Source: Phaseolus vulgaris (Eukaryota; Streptophyta; Magnoliopsida; Fabales; Fabaceae). From it: a DNA stretch of 64,000 nucleotides. The stretch spans positions 31,839,475 through 31,903,474 of the forward strand of contig NC_023751.2 of assembly GCF_000499845.2 (NCBI RefSeq), in the 5' to 3' direction. Position numbers and translations under genes: made by a program. Below are positions 35,822-47,495 of this stretch, one piece after another; within the stretch, counting starts at the first letter, position 1, and each line of letters opens with the position of its first letter. Under the pieces are notes generated by a model, which saw only the letters and a list, made by a program, of their open reading frames with translations, was not told the origin of the DNA and ran no database searches.

Positions 35822-37147
35822 GAGCAGAAAATACAAAAAACAGAAAACAAAACAGTGAAAGAAACTTGTTAGACAAATAAAAGAGAGATATAGGTTGCTG
35901 GAAAATGCCCAAGAAAGCACTCAAACCACTCCAAGAAAATATTCTGTCCTCAACCAAGCCTTTCTTGTGGAATAGAGTAGCTTCAAGTGAAATATGTCAC
36001 AACAAACCAACTTACTTAAGAACAAGTCTCCACACAACTTTAAGAAGAACAAAAAGACAAGCAAGAAAAGGTAGAAACAATAAAAGCTAAACCAAAAAAC
36101 AGAGAGCAATGTATGACAAACTAGAAAGAATATGAATGAAAGACAATCAAGAAAAATAAGGAACTCAATGAATAAAGAAGGCACACAAAAAGAGTCCTAA
36201 AGAAAAGTGCTAGAGTAGATTAAAGAAAACAGAAAACAGCTACTGGAATTTTTTTTTTTAAAGCAAACTGTGCTATGTTTACAGATTTAACTGTACTGAT
36301 TGAAAGCGAACTGGAAAGTGAAAATTTAACCACAGAAACTTCAATGTCTTAAATCAATAATGGCACTGGAATGAGGTAAAAACAGTAAGCCAATTGAGAG
36401 AAATAAATTTTTCAAAATCGCTGCCAGATTACCGTATTTTTTTGGCAGAATTGTACACTGTTCGTATTTTATTTATCATTTTTTGTGTACTTGGAATTTT
36501 TGAGTAATTCTTTTTTCTATGCTTTTGTAACACTGAAGAATGTAAATCCAAATTTTCACAAATTTCCTATGAGCCAATTAATTGCAGTAAATTGAAAACA
36601 GTAGCACGTTTGTAAGAAAACAGAGGAGCCTATTTAGGAATGAAAAACAATATGATGAACTAACAAAGACATAATGGAAAATATGTAAAGGAACTTGTAT
36701 AGAATGAGAATACAAGCATGAACTCAAATCTAAAAATGAAAATCCACAAAGGATCAAGCAATAAACTCAAAAAAAGAAAGTAAACCAAAACAAGAAACAA
36801 TTAAAGCAATAAAAGTACTACTAAAAGTAATGACAATTATGAAGTAACATGACTAAGACAAAACTTGACATGATTACAAAATTAAAAGACATATAACAAG
36901 ATATAACCACAAGTGAAAGGAAGCTTAAGGTCAGCTCTAGGAAGGAGAATGTCATTCCACAAGAGCAGCCATACTCATATGAACAATGAGTGCTAGAATC
37001 CTTTTCACAAACACATGGTGTAACAAAAGAAAAACAACAAGAAAACTCAAAATAAATCCTAAAACAGAATGGTAAACAACTTGAATTTAAGAGCTCTTGA
37101 AAGTAAAGTGCAATACAACTCAAAATTTAAGCAAGAAACAAGCCTAG
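35822..37147 (-). other. Untranslated leader of element A
   Basis: Long A-rich leader between primer-binding site and gag. The only open frames are short and carry no motif. An equally long leader occurs in element B (56342-57520). Confidence 0.6.
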
Positions 37148-37160
37148 ACTGTAGATACCA
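37148..37160 (-). promoter_or_regulatory. Primer-binding site of element A
   Basis: Two bases inside the LTR, the minus strand reads TGGTATCTACAGT. The first seven bases match the initiator-methionine tRNA primer site (TGGTATCAGAGC). Confidence 0.6.
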
Positions 37161-37162
37161 CA

Positions 37163-38116
37163 TGATGTGAATGTAATACAAGAATACATGATTCTTTGAC
37201 ATTCTTAGGAGCAACTTGAGCTGGTCATAAATGACACCTTACTATAGAATTGGATCAATGTTCTAATTCAAGAACTCACCAAGACTTAGCACCAACCAAG
37301 ACTCATATGGAATTCCATATATTGTCAAATGGAATCAAAACACAATGAAAGGAAGAATACAAATGATAAACCGAACAGAATAAGGAAAAGAATGAAACTG
37401 CACCGAACATAAACAAGAAACAATGCTGGAAATAGAAAACTAATCGGTACAAATGAAAAGGAAAGACTAGGAAATTAAAACTGTCGAATGAAATTGAAAG
37501 AACATGAAGGAAGAAGAACACTTATAGAAGAAGCTTGCTGGATTTTGAGAATTGGAATACACTTCACGCCACTTGGTTCCTTGACCCAAGATAAGTGATG
37601 GAATGACGCCACTTGAAGCTCACCATAGCTCACAAGATAAGGCAAAGGAAGAAGAAGACTCAAGACTCACAATTTCTCTCCAAATTTGAGTATAGTCTCT
37701 CTACTATAAAATTCCAATCTCAATTTTACAAAGGCAAGCACCTTATTTATAGCCTAAGAGGTGCTGAAAAATGGGTGGGAAAGTTCAAATGAAACTCATT
37801 TGAAATTCCCACAAAAAACAAGTCACATGGGAGGTGTGACCTTTTTCTACTATGACACCTCCTAAAAACTACACCTACACCCCCGTACTAAGTCACATGG
37901 ACAATGTTACTCTTTCTAATACATTCACACCTATTTATTTAATATCCACACCTCCTACAAGAGTCATTCAAATGATGCTCTTTTATTTAATGCTTGGCCT
38001 TGCCCCTCATGGTTTGGACTTGGGCTTCTTGGGCTTGGGCTTGGGCCTCATCTTTTGCAAAGACTAATAAGAAGAACTTTAAATGTTTTGGCCCTTGTCC
38101 ATTTTGGTTCTCATCA
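37163..38116 (-). repeat. LTR of element A (5' LTR in element orientation)
   Basis: Near-identical partner of 32533-33488. Starts TGATGTGAATG and ends TTCTCATCA, followed by the CATGG target duplication. Confidence 0.95.
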
Positions 38117-40140
38117 CATGGTGTGAATTTCACAGAGCATTTGGGCACAATGTCGAACAATGTATAACCCTAAGTTACCAATTGGTTAGTCTGGTCAAAG
38201 AAGGCTTTTTGAAGGAATATCTCGAGGCCAGCCAGGAAGAGCCAAAAGGAGAGGTCGTGACCATGACTCAAACGCATAAAACCCCAATCCATGGGGAGTT
38301 GAACACCATCGCAGGAGGATTCTCTAAAGGTGGGAGCTCGACCTCCAAACACAAACGATACACGCGAACAGCGATGTCCCTAGATTCAAGGAGGTACAAC
38401 CACCCTACACACCGTAGGACGAAAGGTGCACAGATTCCTGATCAACCAGGGAAGCTCGATCGATGTGATGTTTTGGGGAACGTTTACGAACTTACAAATA
38501 TTCCAGATCAACTAAGGCCTTATGATGACTGGTCAATTTTGCTGGAGATTAGGTGGAAGTACGAGGAAATGTCGAGCTGAGGACAACCTTCTCAGATGAA
38601 AGTGTAGCCAGAATGATTACTGTCAAGTACATCATTGTTAATGCATCCTCTATGTTCAACTAGCTTTTGGGGCAACCTTTTTTTAATAGGTTGGGTGCGG
38701 TAGCCTCAATTGCTCACATGAAAATAAAATTGCCCTCGTCGGAAGGAGGGGCAATCACTATAAAGGCCGACTAGAGGATGGCACGAAAATGTTATGAGAG
38801 CAACTTGAAAAATTGTAGGGGAACTTACACAACTACTATCCAACCCGAAGAGCCAGGATGGATAGCAGAGGCAGAGATTAGAAATGAAAGACGACCTGGA
38901 CATGCTGGAGAGTTTTAGGAGAGGGAGATAAAAGGAAAAAAATTTAAGCTTGACACCATGTTGGATAAAGAATTATAAGATAGAATAGCCGATGTTATTT
39001 CGGTGATCATGAACGCTTTCGCATGGTTGTCCGCCGACATGCCTGGAATAGATCTGGACCTTTTGTACCATGGATGAAAATGTCAAGCTCGTGGTCCAAA
39101 GAAGAATGAAGTTCAATGAAGAGAAACGACTAGTTTTAGGAAGCTCGTGACACCTGGCCACATCCAGGAGATCCAGTACCCTGAGTGGTTGGTGAATGTT
39201 GTGTTGGTGAAGAAAGTGAAAGAGAAGTGGAGGATGTGTGTTGACTTCACTGACCTGAATAAGGCCTTCTTTAAGGATTCTTACCCTCTACCGAGCATAG
39301 ATTCCTTGGTGGATAACGCTTCAGGAGGTCGACTGTTAAGTTTTCTGGATACATTTTGGGGTATAATCAGATTCGTATGCACCCGAAGGATGAGTGAAAG
39401 ACAACTTTTATGGCCGAGGTCGCCAATTACTGCTAAAAGGTTATGCCCTTTGGTCTGAAAAATGTTGGTATGACCTATCAAAAGCTCATGAATCGAATTC
39501 TTTAAGCAATTCTTAGGCGTAACGTCTAGGTGTATGTGGATGACATGGTTGTCACCTCGGAGAAGGAAGATCAACATGTTACCGACCTGGAGGAGCTATT
39601 CGCCATGATTGCAAGGTACAATTTGAAGTTAAACCCTGAAAATGTGTGTTTGGTGTTGAAGTAGGGAAGTTTCTCGACCTTTTGTTGACCGAGAGAGGAA
39701 TAGAGGCAAACCTGGATAAGTGTGTAGCAATTATAAAGATGAGGAGTCCAATCAATGTGAAAGAGGTGCAATAGCTGATCGGGTGCATGGTCGCCCTATC
39801 TAATTTTTTTGTCAACTAGTGGAGATAAGGGGTATTCTTATTTTCAATGTCTCAAGAAGAATAACCATTTCGCGTGGATCAATGAATGTGAGAGGGCTTT
39901 CATCAAGCTCAAGGAGTATTTGGCTAGTCCTGCAGTTCTCGGTAAGCCAATCCCATGAGTTCCCATTCAACTATATTTCTCGGTAATGAATCGGGCTATT
40001 AGCTCGGTCATTTTGCAAGATCAGGAGAAGATCTAGAAGCCAATCTACTTCGTGAGAAAAGTGTTGCAAGGACTCGAAATTTGGTATCAAGCTTTTGAGA
40101 ACGTCGCTCTAGCTATGTTTTTCACAACTCGACGATTGCG
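38117..40140 (+). pseudogene. Plus-strand Gypsy gag end, RT and RNase H, decayed
   Basis: Resumes the gene split at 32528. The knuckle-like 'WCEFHRAFGHNVEQC' is followed by 'GFLKEYLEAS' and a protease-region stretch. RT motifs are 'YPEWLVNVVLVKKVKEKW', 'RMCVDFTDLNKAF', 'SYPLPSIDSLVDNASG', then the active-site region 'VYVDDMVV' (about 39530). RNase H-like 'KNNHFAWINECERAF' and 'YFVRKVLQGLE' lie near 39870-40080. Many stops and frameshifts occur. It ends abruptly at about 40140 against an RT in the opposite orientation, and no 3' LTR or integrase is present. Confidence 0.85.
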
Positions 40141-40144
40141 ACGT

Positions 40145-41407
40145 TGCATCAATTACTGGACCTCCTTTACGTTATAGGGACTCCGCATCTCGACAATCGT
40201 TCGACACTTGTCCGGGTTGGCCTCGATCCCCCGGTGGGTTAGCATGAAGCCCATGAATTTTCCTCCCTAAATCCCAAATGTGCACTTCTTAGGGTTGAGT
40301 CTTATACTCGTGCGCCTGAGGGTTTCGAAGACCTCTTCCAGGTCTTTGATGTGCTGCTCGAAAGAGTCAAACCTGTCCACGATGTTGTCCACATAAACGT
40401 CTACGCAGCGACCGATAAGACCCTTGAAGATCTTATCCATGAGCCGTTGGTAGGTTGCTCAAGCATTCTTTAGCCTGAACGACATTACCCTGTAGTAGTA
40501 GTTGGCGTTGTCTGTCACGAAGGGTGCATGCTAATCTAGTTGTACCCAGAGTAAACGTCCAGGAAACTGAGGATTTTGTTGCCGACCACCCCATCTACCA
40601 GCCGATCAATGTTTGGGAGTGGATATGAGTCCTTCAGGCAGGCCTTGTTCAGGTTCGTGTAATCCATGCACATTCTTCATTTGCAGTTTGGCTTGGTGAA
40701 CATCACTACGTTGGTTAACCGTGTAGTGTACCGAGCTTCACGGATGAAGCCGATAGTGAGGAGCTTCTCGGTTTCTTCCTTGGCCGCGAGTCTCTTCTTG
40801 TCACCATGGTTTCTCTCCTTCTATGGGACCAAGCAGGCCTCCTTGAATACCGAAAGCTTGTGAGTCATGATGTCCAGGCTCACCCTTGACATGTCGGATG
40901 CCGTTCATGCGAAAAGGTCTACATTCTTCTTCAGTGTGTCATGCATTAGTTCAACCTCGACTACTGTTATGGCCGCGACGACATAGGTACTGTGTTATTC
41001 ATCAAGAAGAGGCACTCGACATAGCTTCTCCCTGGCTTCCATCCTGTCTTCCAGCCTGTCTTCGTTCATTCGGGGATTAAGGTCTACCATGGCGACCGTA
41101 TGCTCCATGGGGACAGGATTGTCCTTTCTGTGAGGAGATTTCTGTTCTCGAGAGGTTTAGTGTCTAGGGGTTTGCGTAACGACTCTACGTTAAGACTCTT
41201 GACGTAGCACTCCCGGGCAACCTTCTGATCCACATGCACCGTGAGGATGTTTCCTGACGTTGAAGGAAATTTCATTGCAAAGTGGGGTGTCGAGATGATC
41301 GCCATCAACCAGTTGATGGACGACCGTCTGAGAAGAATGCATATACTTGGCGGCCCTCTTCCTGAGCTCGTCCAAGTTTCCAGCCGGCTGCATGCAGAGG
41401 ATGTCAA
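40145..41407 (-). pseudogene. Minus-strand Tat-like RT with upstream linker
   Basis: From about 41300 downwards the minus strand reads 'NILTVHVDQKVARECYV', the linker between protease and RT. It then gives 'EETEKLLTIGFIREARY', 'TNLNKACLKDSYPLP', 'NIDRLVDGVVGNKILSF', 'YQRLMDKIFKGLIG', 'RCVDVYVDN' and 'KKCTFGI' up to 'EANPDKCRTIVEMRSP'. The RT active-site motif reads YVDN in place of YVDD. Several stops occur. It stops at about 40145 where the opposite-strand element begins. Confidence 0.85.
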
Positions 41408-42229
41408 CGAACGATCCTGGGCATAGAGTTGTCAACATGTGGTGCATGGCTACATCCGGGATGAGGTTTTGAATGCTCATCGCTACCTTGTTGAACTTGT
41501 CAACAAAGGTTATCAAAGACTCTCCCTTCTCCTGGCGGATGCCAACCATGGCGATGAAGGTCAGGTGGTGTGGGCGACTTGTGGCGAATTGTGTCTCAAA
41601 CTTGGACATCAGCGTTGCAAAGCTATGATGGAGAAAGGAAGGAGCTTCGTGAACCAGCTGAGAGCTCCTCCCTTTAGAGACGTGGGGAATACCTGGCACA
41701 TGACCGCATTGTCATGTGCGTGGTGTAAGCGTCAATGTGCTCATCTGGGTCGGTCGTCCCATCGTAGCGATCCCTGTTGAAGCCCTTCCACTTGTTTGGC
41801 AGTGGGACACCGATGATGAAATCAGTGAACGGATGTCGATGCACATAATCCACTGTACCGGTTGTGCGAACCAACTTGTTGGGGCAAGAGTCGCCATCCA
41901 TTTCTTGAGTGGGGGCCCTGTCCTTAGTCTCCTCAACCGCCTTCGGGTTGGGAGGGGAAGTGACCGACCTACCAACAAGATTGGTCGGTATGATGGACGG
42001 TCAGCCTCTTCTTCATGTCTTCGTTCTTTCTGCGGAGAGCTTCAATCTCTTGCTCGTTCTTTCTACTCACCTCTTCATTCTTCCTTCTCAGCTCAGTCAT
42101 CTCTCTCTGCAGATATAACAACAATGCAGTCTGGTCAACTTCAGATATCCTCTCACTTGTCATGCTTCGGTTAATACCATCTATTAGTATTTGAAACTCG
42201 ATGTCCCTTGACCCTACAGTGGATGTCAA
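41190..42229 (-). pseudogene. Minus-strand Tat-like gag, internally deleted
   Basis: Starts near 42229 with a coiled-coil region ('ALLLYLQREMTELRRKNEE', 'RKNEQEIEALRRKNEDM'). It continues through a frame change with 'LPNKWKGFNRDRYDGTTDP' and 'DEHIDAYTTHM' to the core 'FETQFATSRPHHLTFIAMV', 'RQEKGESLITFVDKFNKV' and 'AAKYMHSSQ'. The expected zinc knuckle and protease are missing, and the frame runs almost directly into the pre-RT linker. An internal deletion is therefore inferred. Confidence 0.85.
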
Positions 42230-44536
42230 TTGTTGTCGCTAAAGGATTGGGGTACGGAGAAGTATTATTGAGGTATTCTTGTCGCAATTGACGCGGTCAA
42301 TGAAAATGGGATGTGTCCGCGTGGTGGAAAACAAATGAAAGGGTTAAAGTAAACCGTGTGTTTGGAAAGGGGTTTATCCTAAGTGCGCACTGGAATAGCA
42401 AGACCACTTTTAGTCAGACCAAGTTTCCAATCCAATTCCGCTTTTTCAGCTTCCACTTTCTATTTTATAATATAAAAGAAAACAGGACCAATAAAATAAA
42501 ATAAATATATCCAGTGACACAAAAATTATTTTAATATCTTTAAATAAATACCAAACCAATATTCACCTTACTACTCAAAAGTTTAGTGTATTTTGCAAAT
42601 AAAATTAAACATAAAAAAAGAAAAATTAATTAGTATTGTTATGATTTTAAAGAAAAGGTATTTGTAAATAAAAATAAAGAGAAAAAGAGAAAAAGTGAAA
42701 TAGATAATGATATTTTAACAAATCTTAGAGTGCTAGTTGGCGTCAATGGTGGTCACTTGGTTGAGATGAAGCTTTAGAATGGTGCAGATGATGTTCTATG
42801 GTTTGGTGCAAGTCACGTTGACTGAGTCTAAATTGGATAATAATTGGAAAATGGTATGAGGCTGCCATGAGTGAAAGCAATACATAAGTAATTCTCATGT
42901 GTTTTTCTTTTGATGTGGTTTTACGTGTGATAGTTAAATCCTAAATCTTGTTAATCTTAATTCTTGAAAATGGATTGAGATATTTTTAAAATATTTTTAT
43001 TTTATTTATTTTTAATAAAAATAACAATAACCTTATAACGTGTAGAATAATAATAACAATAACATATTATAATAAAGGAAATTCGATGTTCACCTAAATA
43101 GTTTATCTTGTAGTTGCCATTAAATAAAACTTTAAATTCTCATGTGTTTAATTCATTTTCTTTTAAAATATTTCAAAAAAACCATAATAGAAAAAGAAGG
43201 TGAAGGTTGTCAACAAGATTGTGACATGGATATTCAGCCACAAAATATTTAATTTTTAAACGAAAATAAGGTGAAAAATAATAATTAAATTATTTAATAG
43301 TGTAAACTTATTTAGAATTTTGTGTGAGATTAAACTTGTAACATATATAAAATATGCACTTTTAAGTTCATTAAAACAGATAAATTACATATAATCTTTC
43401 CAATTACATATTTAGTATATATTTATAATACATAATTTAAATATACAAAAATATAATAATTAAAACCATTAAAGTAATATGCATTTTATATGGAAGTGAA
43501 AATAACTCAATCTTAAGCATTCACGAGTACAAGTAAATATCTGCGATCAAATAATTATGCGACATGATTTTAAAAGTACTTTATTATAATTTCTTGTTAA
43601 TAAAGTCTATGAATATTTATTAAATATCAATTCTTCTTATATATAACAAATATTCCATAGCATCATGTTATAAATAATCAATATACTAAGATCCATATTA
43701 ACAATTCAATATTTTGGTTTGTTACACGAAAATGGATGTTTGATGAAACCTAATATATTGAGTAATTTAATCACAACTAATTCTAAGAATCAATATCTAC
43801 ATTTTTCCTCAAGATTTCTAAAGGTATGCTTCGTAGATTATTCCACACTTCATGCTTTAACAACATAACAAATCAACATAATAAAATATATTCCAAGCAA
43901 ATTAGTATCTTGAAACAATTTTAATCAAAATTAATTCTAAAGTTCACTTTCCAAATATCCCTTTAAAATTCTAAATAAAAAAATTAGGGCTTTTATCATA
44001 CCAATGCAAACATTATGAGCATATTGGATTACCAACATAAGATAGAAGAAGTAACTCACACTCATTGAAAATTAAGAGAAAATACATTCAATTTCATAGT
44101 AGTGACACATTTCAAAATATATATGAATAAATACCATCACATTAATAGGAAAGTCAATTTCCTAGTTGTCTATGATTAGCTTTGATCCCTTTAAAGAACA
44201 ATGTTATCACAAAAGACTACTCTACCTAAATCAAAAAGCTATAGGAAGAATTAATTAGAGATAAGAAGGATTTATGAAAACTGATATCCTCTTTTAGATC
44301 AACAAAAATGATCTATTTATAGTGGTTTGCGAGATTATATTCCAAACATTCAGTATAAACACTTAAAAGGGATCTTACTTTTAACTTAAGTTTCATAATC
44401 TTAATTGGGTGTGAAATGATTCCTTAAATGTCATGTTTGCTTAGCTCTAAAGTGTTAATAATCGCTTGATCGAATGTTTGATGAAAGATGTTTTGTCATA
44501 ATAAATTTGAATTGATTTTTCAATATGTCGCTTGAG
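42230..44536. other. AT-rich intergenic sequence
   Basis: No gene is recognised. The first 200 bp (to about 42430) are mixed in composition and may be the outer part of the Tat-like element (leader or LTR). I could not match them convincingly to 25830-26860. Beyond about 42480 the sequence is AT-rich with no repeats worth naming. Confidence 0.4.
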
Positions 44537-44845
44537 CACTACAAGATAACCATTACATAACAATTAAATTTAGAAATAAAAAATAATTAGTCACTATATT
44601 AACTAAATTAGATATTGTTTTAGAGACTAAAAAATTATTGGTATCTAACCATTAGTTACCAAGGTTTTAGCTACTAAGATTTTATATTATAAATTGGTCT
44701 CTAAAAGATTAATATATACTAATTTAGAATATAAAGTAGTTAGTACTAGTAGTTAAAACCTTAGTAGCTAATTGTTAGATATCGATTTAGAAATTGTTTT
44801 ATAAATTTTTATTAATAATAGAAACTACTTTAGATACCATTTTTT
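44537..44845. mobile_element. CACTA-type MITE relative, right end lost
   Basis: The left end CACTACAAGATAACCATTAC and the internal phrases 'AATTAAATTTAGAAATAAAA' and 'GTTACCAAGGTTTTAGCTAC' match the intact MITE. The right side ('TAGAAACTACTTTAGATACC') runs into a T-run where another element begins. Confidence 0.65.
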
Positions 44846-45757
44846 TTGGGTATAATTACCTTTTTGGTTAATATTCAATTTACTACAATGGTTTTTACAA
44901 AAATCAATTTGGTCATAAGATTTTTTAAAAATATACTTAAGTTGGTTCCATCTGTTAAATTTCCACCAACGATGTTAAGTGTTGATGATGACACACAGAA
45001 GGACACACGTGCACTATGAAATTGAACAAATTTATAAAGAGGGTGGCAATTGGAGGGTTTGAAAGGTTATTAAACATGAAGAAATTGGGAAAAAGATATT
45101 AGGACTTGTTTAATTGCAATCTGTGATTTGAGATTTGGGCGATTTGAATTCTTGATTGTGGTGTAGTGTTGACGATTTGGATTCTTGATTTCTAAGTTTA
45201 TGTATTCTTTATTTTCATGATTGTGGTACACTATTGACGATTTAGATTCTTGAATTCAAAAGGCAACTTGAAGGTCATCTCAGAGTTCATCTTAAATTCA
45301 AAAACCTACTTGAAGGTCCAAAAGGCAAAAATTATTATGCAGCAAAACCAAAGATAAATTGTAGCAAAATCAAAGGCAAAGATTGCAAGCTCCCATGTGG
45401 GTCTTCATTATTGGTCTTATAATCACCACCATTCACATCCAAATCTTCCTCAAATGGGTCATGCTCTTCGAAAAGAAGGCATCGAGGATTGAGAGAGACT
45501 AGTGTTGTGCATCATCGTCGATAGACATTCTCATGCTTCCCTTCTTCTTTAATCTCCTTTCCCCAATTTCATTCTGCCTAAAAGTTAAAATAAAAAACAA
45601 AAATTTCATATAAGATAATGTCACAATACTACGCGTGCAAACCAATGTTACTGTGTGCGTCATGTCATCAACACTTAACGTCGTTGATATAAACTTAATG
45701 GAAGGAGTATCTAATCTACACGCAATTAAATATTAAAGTAATAACACTTATAAAAAA
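44846..45757. mobile_element. Non-autonomous element with long inverted ends (MULE-like)
   Basis: The left arm holds GTATAATTACCTTTTTGG, CCATCTGTTAAATTTCCACC and AACGATGTTAAGTGTTGATG. Its reverse complement recurs on the right as CATCAACACTTAACGTCGTT, CCATTAAGTTTATATC and AAGTGTTATTACTTTAAT. The arms are well over 100 bp and imperfect, in the manner of TIR-MULEs. The interior (about 45270-45560) reads on the minus strand as an open acidic segment ('CLLFEEHDPFEEDLDV'), possibly a captured gene piece. No 9-bp target duplication is evident. Confidence 0.6.
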
Positions 45758-46330
45758 CACTACAATAACTCTTTGTTATCAACACTTTTAGTTGTATAAT
45801 CAAATAAAATAAAAATTAAATAAAGTTATGGATAAAAAGTTAAGAAAATGTTTGAAATTTAACGATGTTAAACTAAGGTTAAAAAACCTTTGTTATCTTG
45901 TTGAGATTTTAGAATAAATCTTTGAAATTTAATAAAGGTTTAAAAAGAATTTCGTTAATTTGTTGAGGTTGTAGAATAAATCTTTGGAACCTATACTGAG
46001 AGTTAAGAAAACCTCCGTTATTTTGCTGAAGTTTTAGAATAAATCTTTGAAATTTAACAAAGGTTAAAAAAAAACTTTTGTTATTTTGGTGAGGTTTTAA
46101 AATAAATCTTTTAATTTAGTGAAGGTTAAAAAAACTTTCATTATTTTATTGAGGTTTTAAAATAAATCTTTAAAATTTAACGAAGGTTAAAAGAACCTCC
46201 ATTATTATTACAGAAGTTTTAGAATAACCTTATAGAAGTTTTAGAATAACCTTTGAAACTTAACGAAAATTAAAAAAATCTATATTAGTTAAATCAATTC
46301 TTAAAGTTATAACTTTCATTAAAACTCTTT
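45758..46330. mobile_element. CACTA-type element fragment with about 62-bp subrepeats
   Basis: Begins CACTACAATAACTCTTTGTT. From about 45880 it contains five to six tandem units such as GAGGTTTTAGAATAAATCTT, then TGAAATTTAACGAAGGTTAA and AACCTCCGTTATTTT, about 62 bp each. The same unit in inverted orientation forms the array at 48920-49200 in the PIN intron, so both belong to one family. The right terminus is not found. Confidence 0.65.
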
Positions 46331-46429
46331 TTTCCTAGGTTGGATTGCTTTAAATGCAAAGAAATACTCTTAAGACTTTTAAACAAAAAATGCGATTCAT
46401 TAAAAAAAAGAAAGTATTATCTATGGATT

Positions 46430-46620
46430 TTTACTCACGAATTTTAATCCGTAGGTAAATTTAGTATTACCTACGAACAACATTACTTACAAATATGAAT
46501 TCGTAAGTAAATTCAGCATTACTTACCAACTATTACCCACATATCTTATTACCTACAAACTTTTACCTACGAATCTGTTTACCTACAAACTTTTACCTAC
46601 GAATCTCTATTACCTACCAA
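46430..46620. repeat. About 30-bp tandem repeat (ACCTACAAACTTTTACCTAC)
   Basis: Units of ACCTACAAACTTTTACCTAC followed by GAATCTGTTT, with diverged flanking versions (TTACCTACGAACAACATTAC), run in tandem. Such short subterminal repeats are usual in CACTA elements, and this may be part of the neighbouring one. Confidence 0.75.
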
Positions 46621-47298
46621 CTATTATCATAATAATTATATACATAATATTTAAAATATTATTATAATTTTCATAAATAATAATAATATTTAATAATATT
46701 AAAAATAATTAATAATGTTAATAATTTTTATATTATTAACTATATTAATATTGATAATCTTACTAATAAGTATAATAATAATCATAATATGACAACAAAA
46801 CTTAATTAGTGTAATGATTAAAACTTCTTTAAAATTTTTTTAATAGACTTGACTTTGAGTGTATGCAATTCAGTTCTAGCTTTAGTTAAATAATAAAGTA
46901 AAGAGAATTTTAATTTGTAATATAATTTTTTTCAAATTTGTTTAAAGGAGTAACTTCAATATGTGACATTCTGCATCCATAAAAAAATTATTTTAAATTA
47001 TATATTTTGAAATATATTTCTTGAAAATACATCGTATAATATTAATTTTAATATTTTAAAATCTATAATTTAGAATATAACTCAATTGCACAGTCTAAAA
47101 CTGAAATTGTATAAAAAACAAAAATTCACTTATAATTTATTTTTAGAAGAATAAAGATGTTAAAAGTAAATTTTCCTTTTTTTAAAAGTGTTACTTTTGA
47201 CAATACTATAATTAAACTGGTGAAATGTAATTTCAAAACTACTCGTAAAAATTAGTTTTAAAATTATCTATATATCATCTCTCTTTTTCTTTATTATA
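46621..47298. other. AT-rich upstream region of the PIN gene
   Basis: No gene is seen. I could not place a convincing TATA box. From 47380 to 47495 the sequence becomes C/A-rich (CACCAACACCAACAACAAC), as in plant 5' leaders. Confidence 0.4.
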
Positions 47299-47495
47299 TT
47301 GATTTCCAGCTGTGAAACATCAAGTGACACGTTAATAAGGACGAAGACCACTTCAACCTACGATTCGGTTAAAGTTCATTCCATGATGTGTTATATACCT
47401 CCCTTTTTCCTACCATTAAACACCAACACCAACAACAACATTTCACAAACCAACAAGAACACACTCTCACTGTTTACCCTTACTTTGATTCAACT

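Larger units (their letters stand above)
32533..38116 (-). mobile_element. Non-autonomous Gypsy LTR element A, complete ends
   Basis: Two 954-956 bp LTRs (32533-33488 and 37163-38116) bound the element and differ at about 15 positions by eye. A 5-bp target duplication CATGG flanks it (32528-32532 and 38117-38121). Internal genes read on the minus strand: gag (35821 downwards), protease (about 34560), and a stub ending at the very start of the RT region. RT, RNase H and integrase are absent, so it must borrow enzymes. It is inserted inside the gag/knuckle junction of the plus-strand Gypsy element. Its closest relative in the window is 53383-58494. Confidence 0.95.

Noticed and set aside
45420..45590. 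Independent host gene on the minus strand
   Set aside because: The open segment is short, lacks start and splice sites, and is enclosed by inverted repeats of a transposon.
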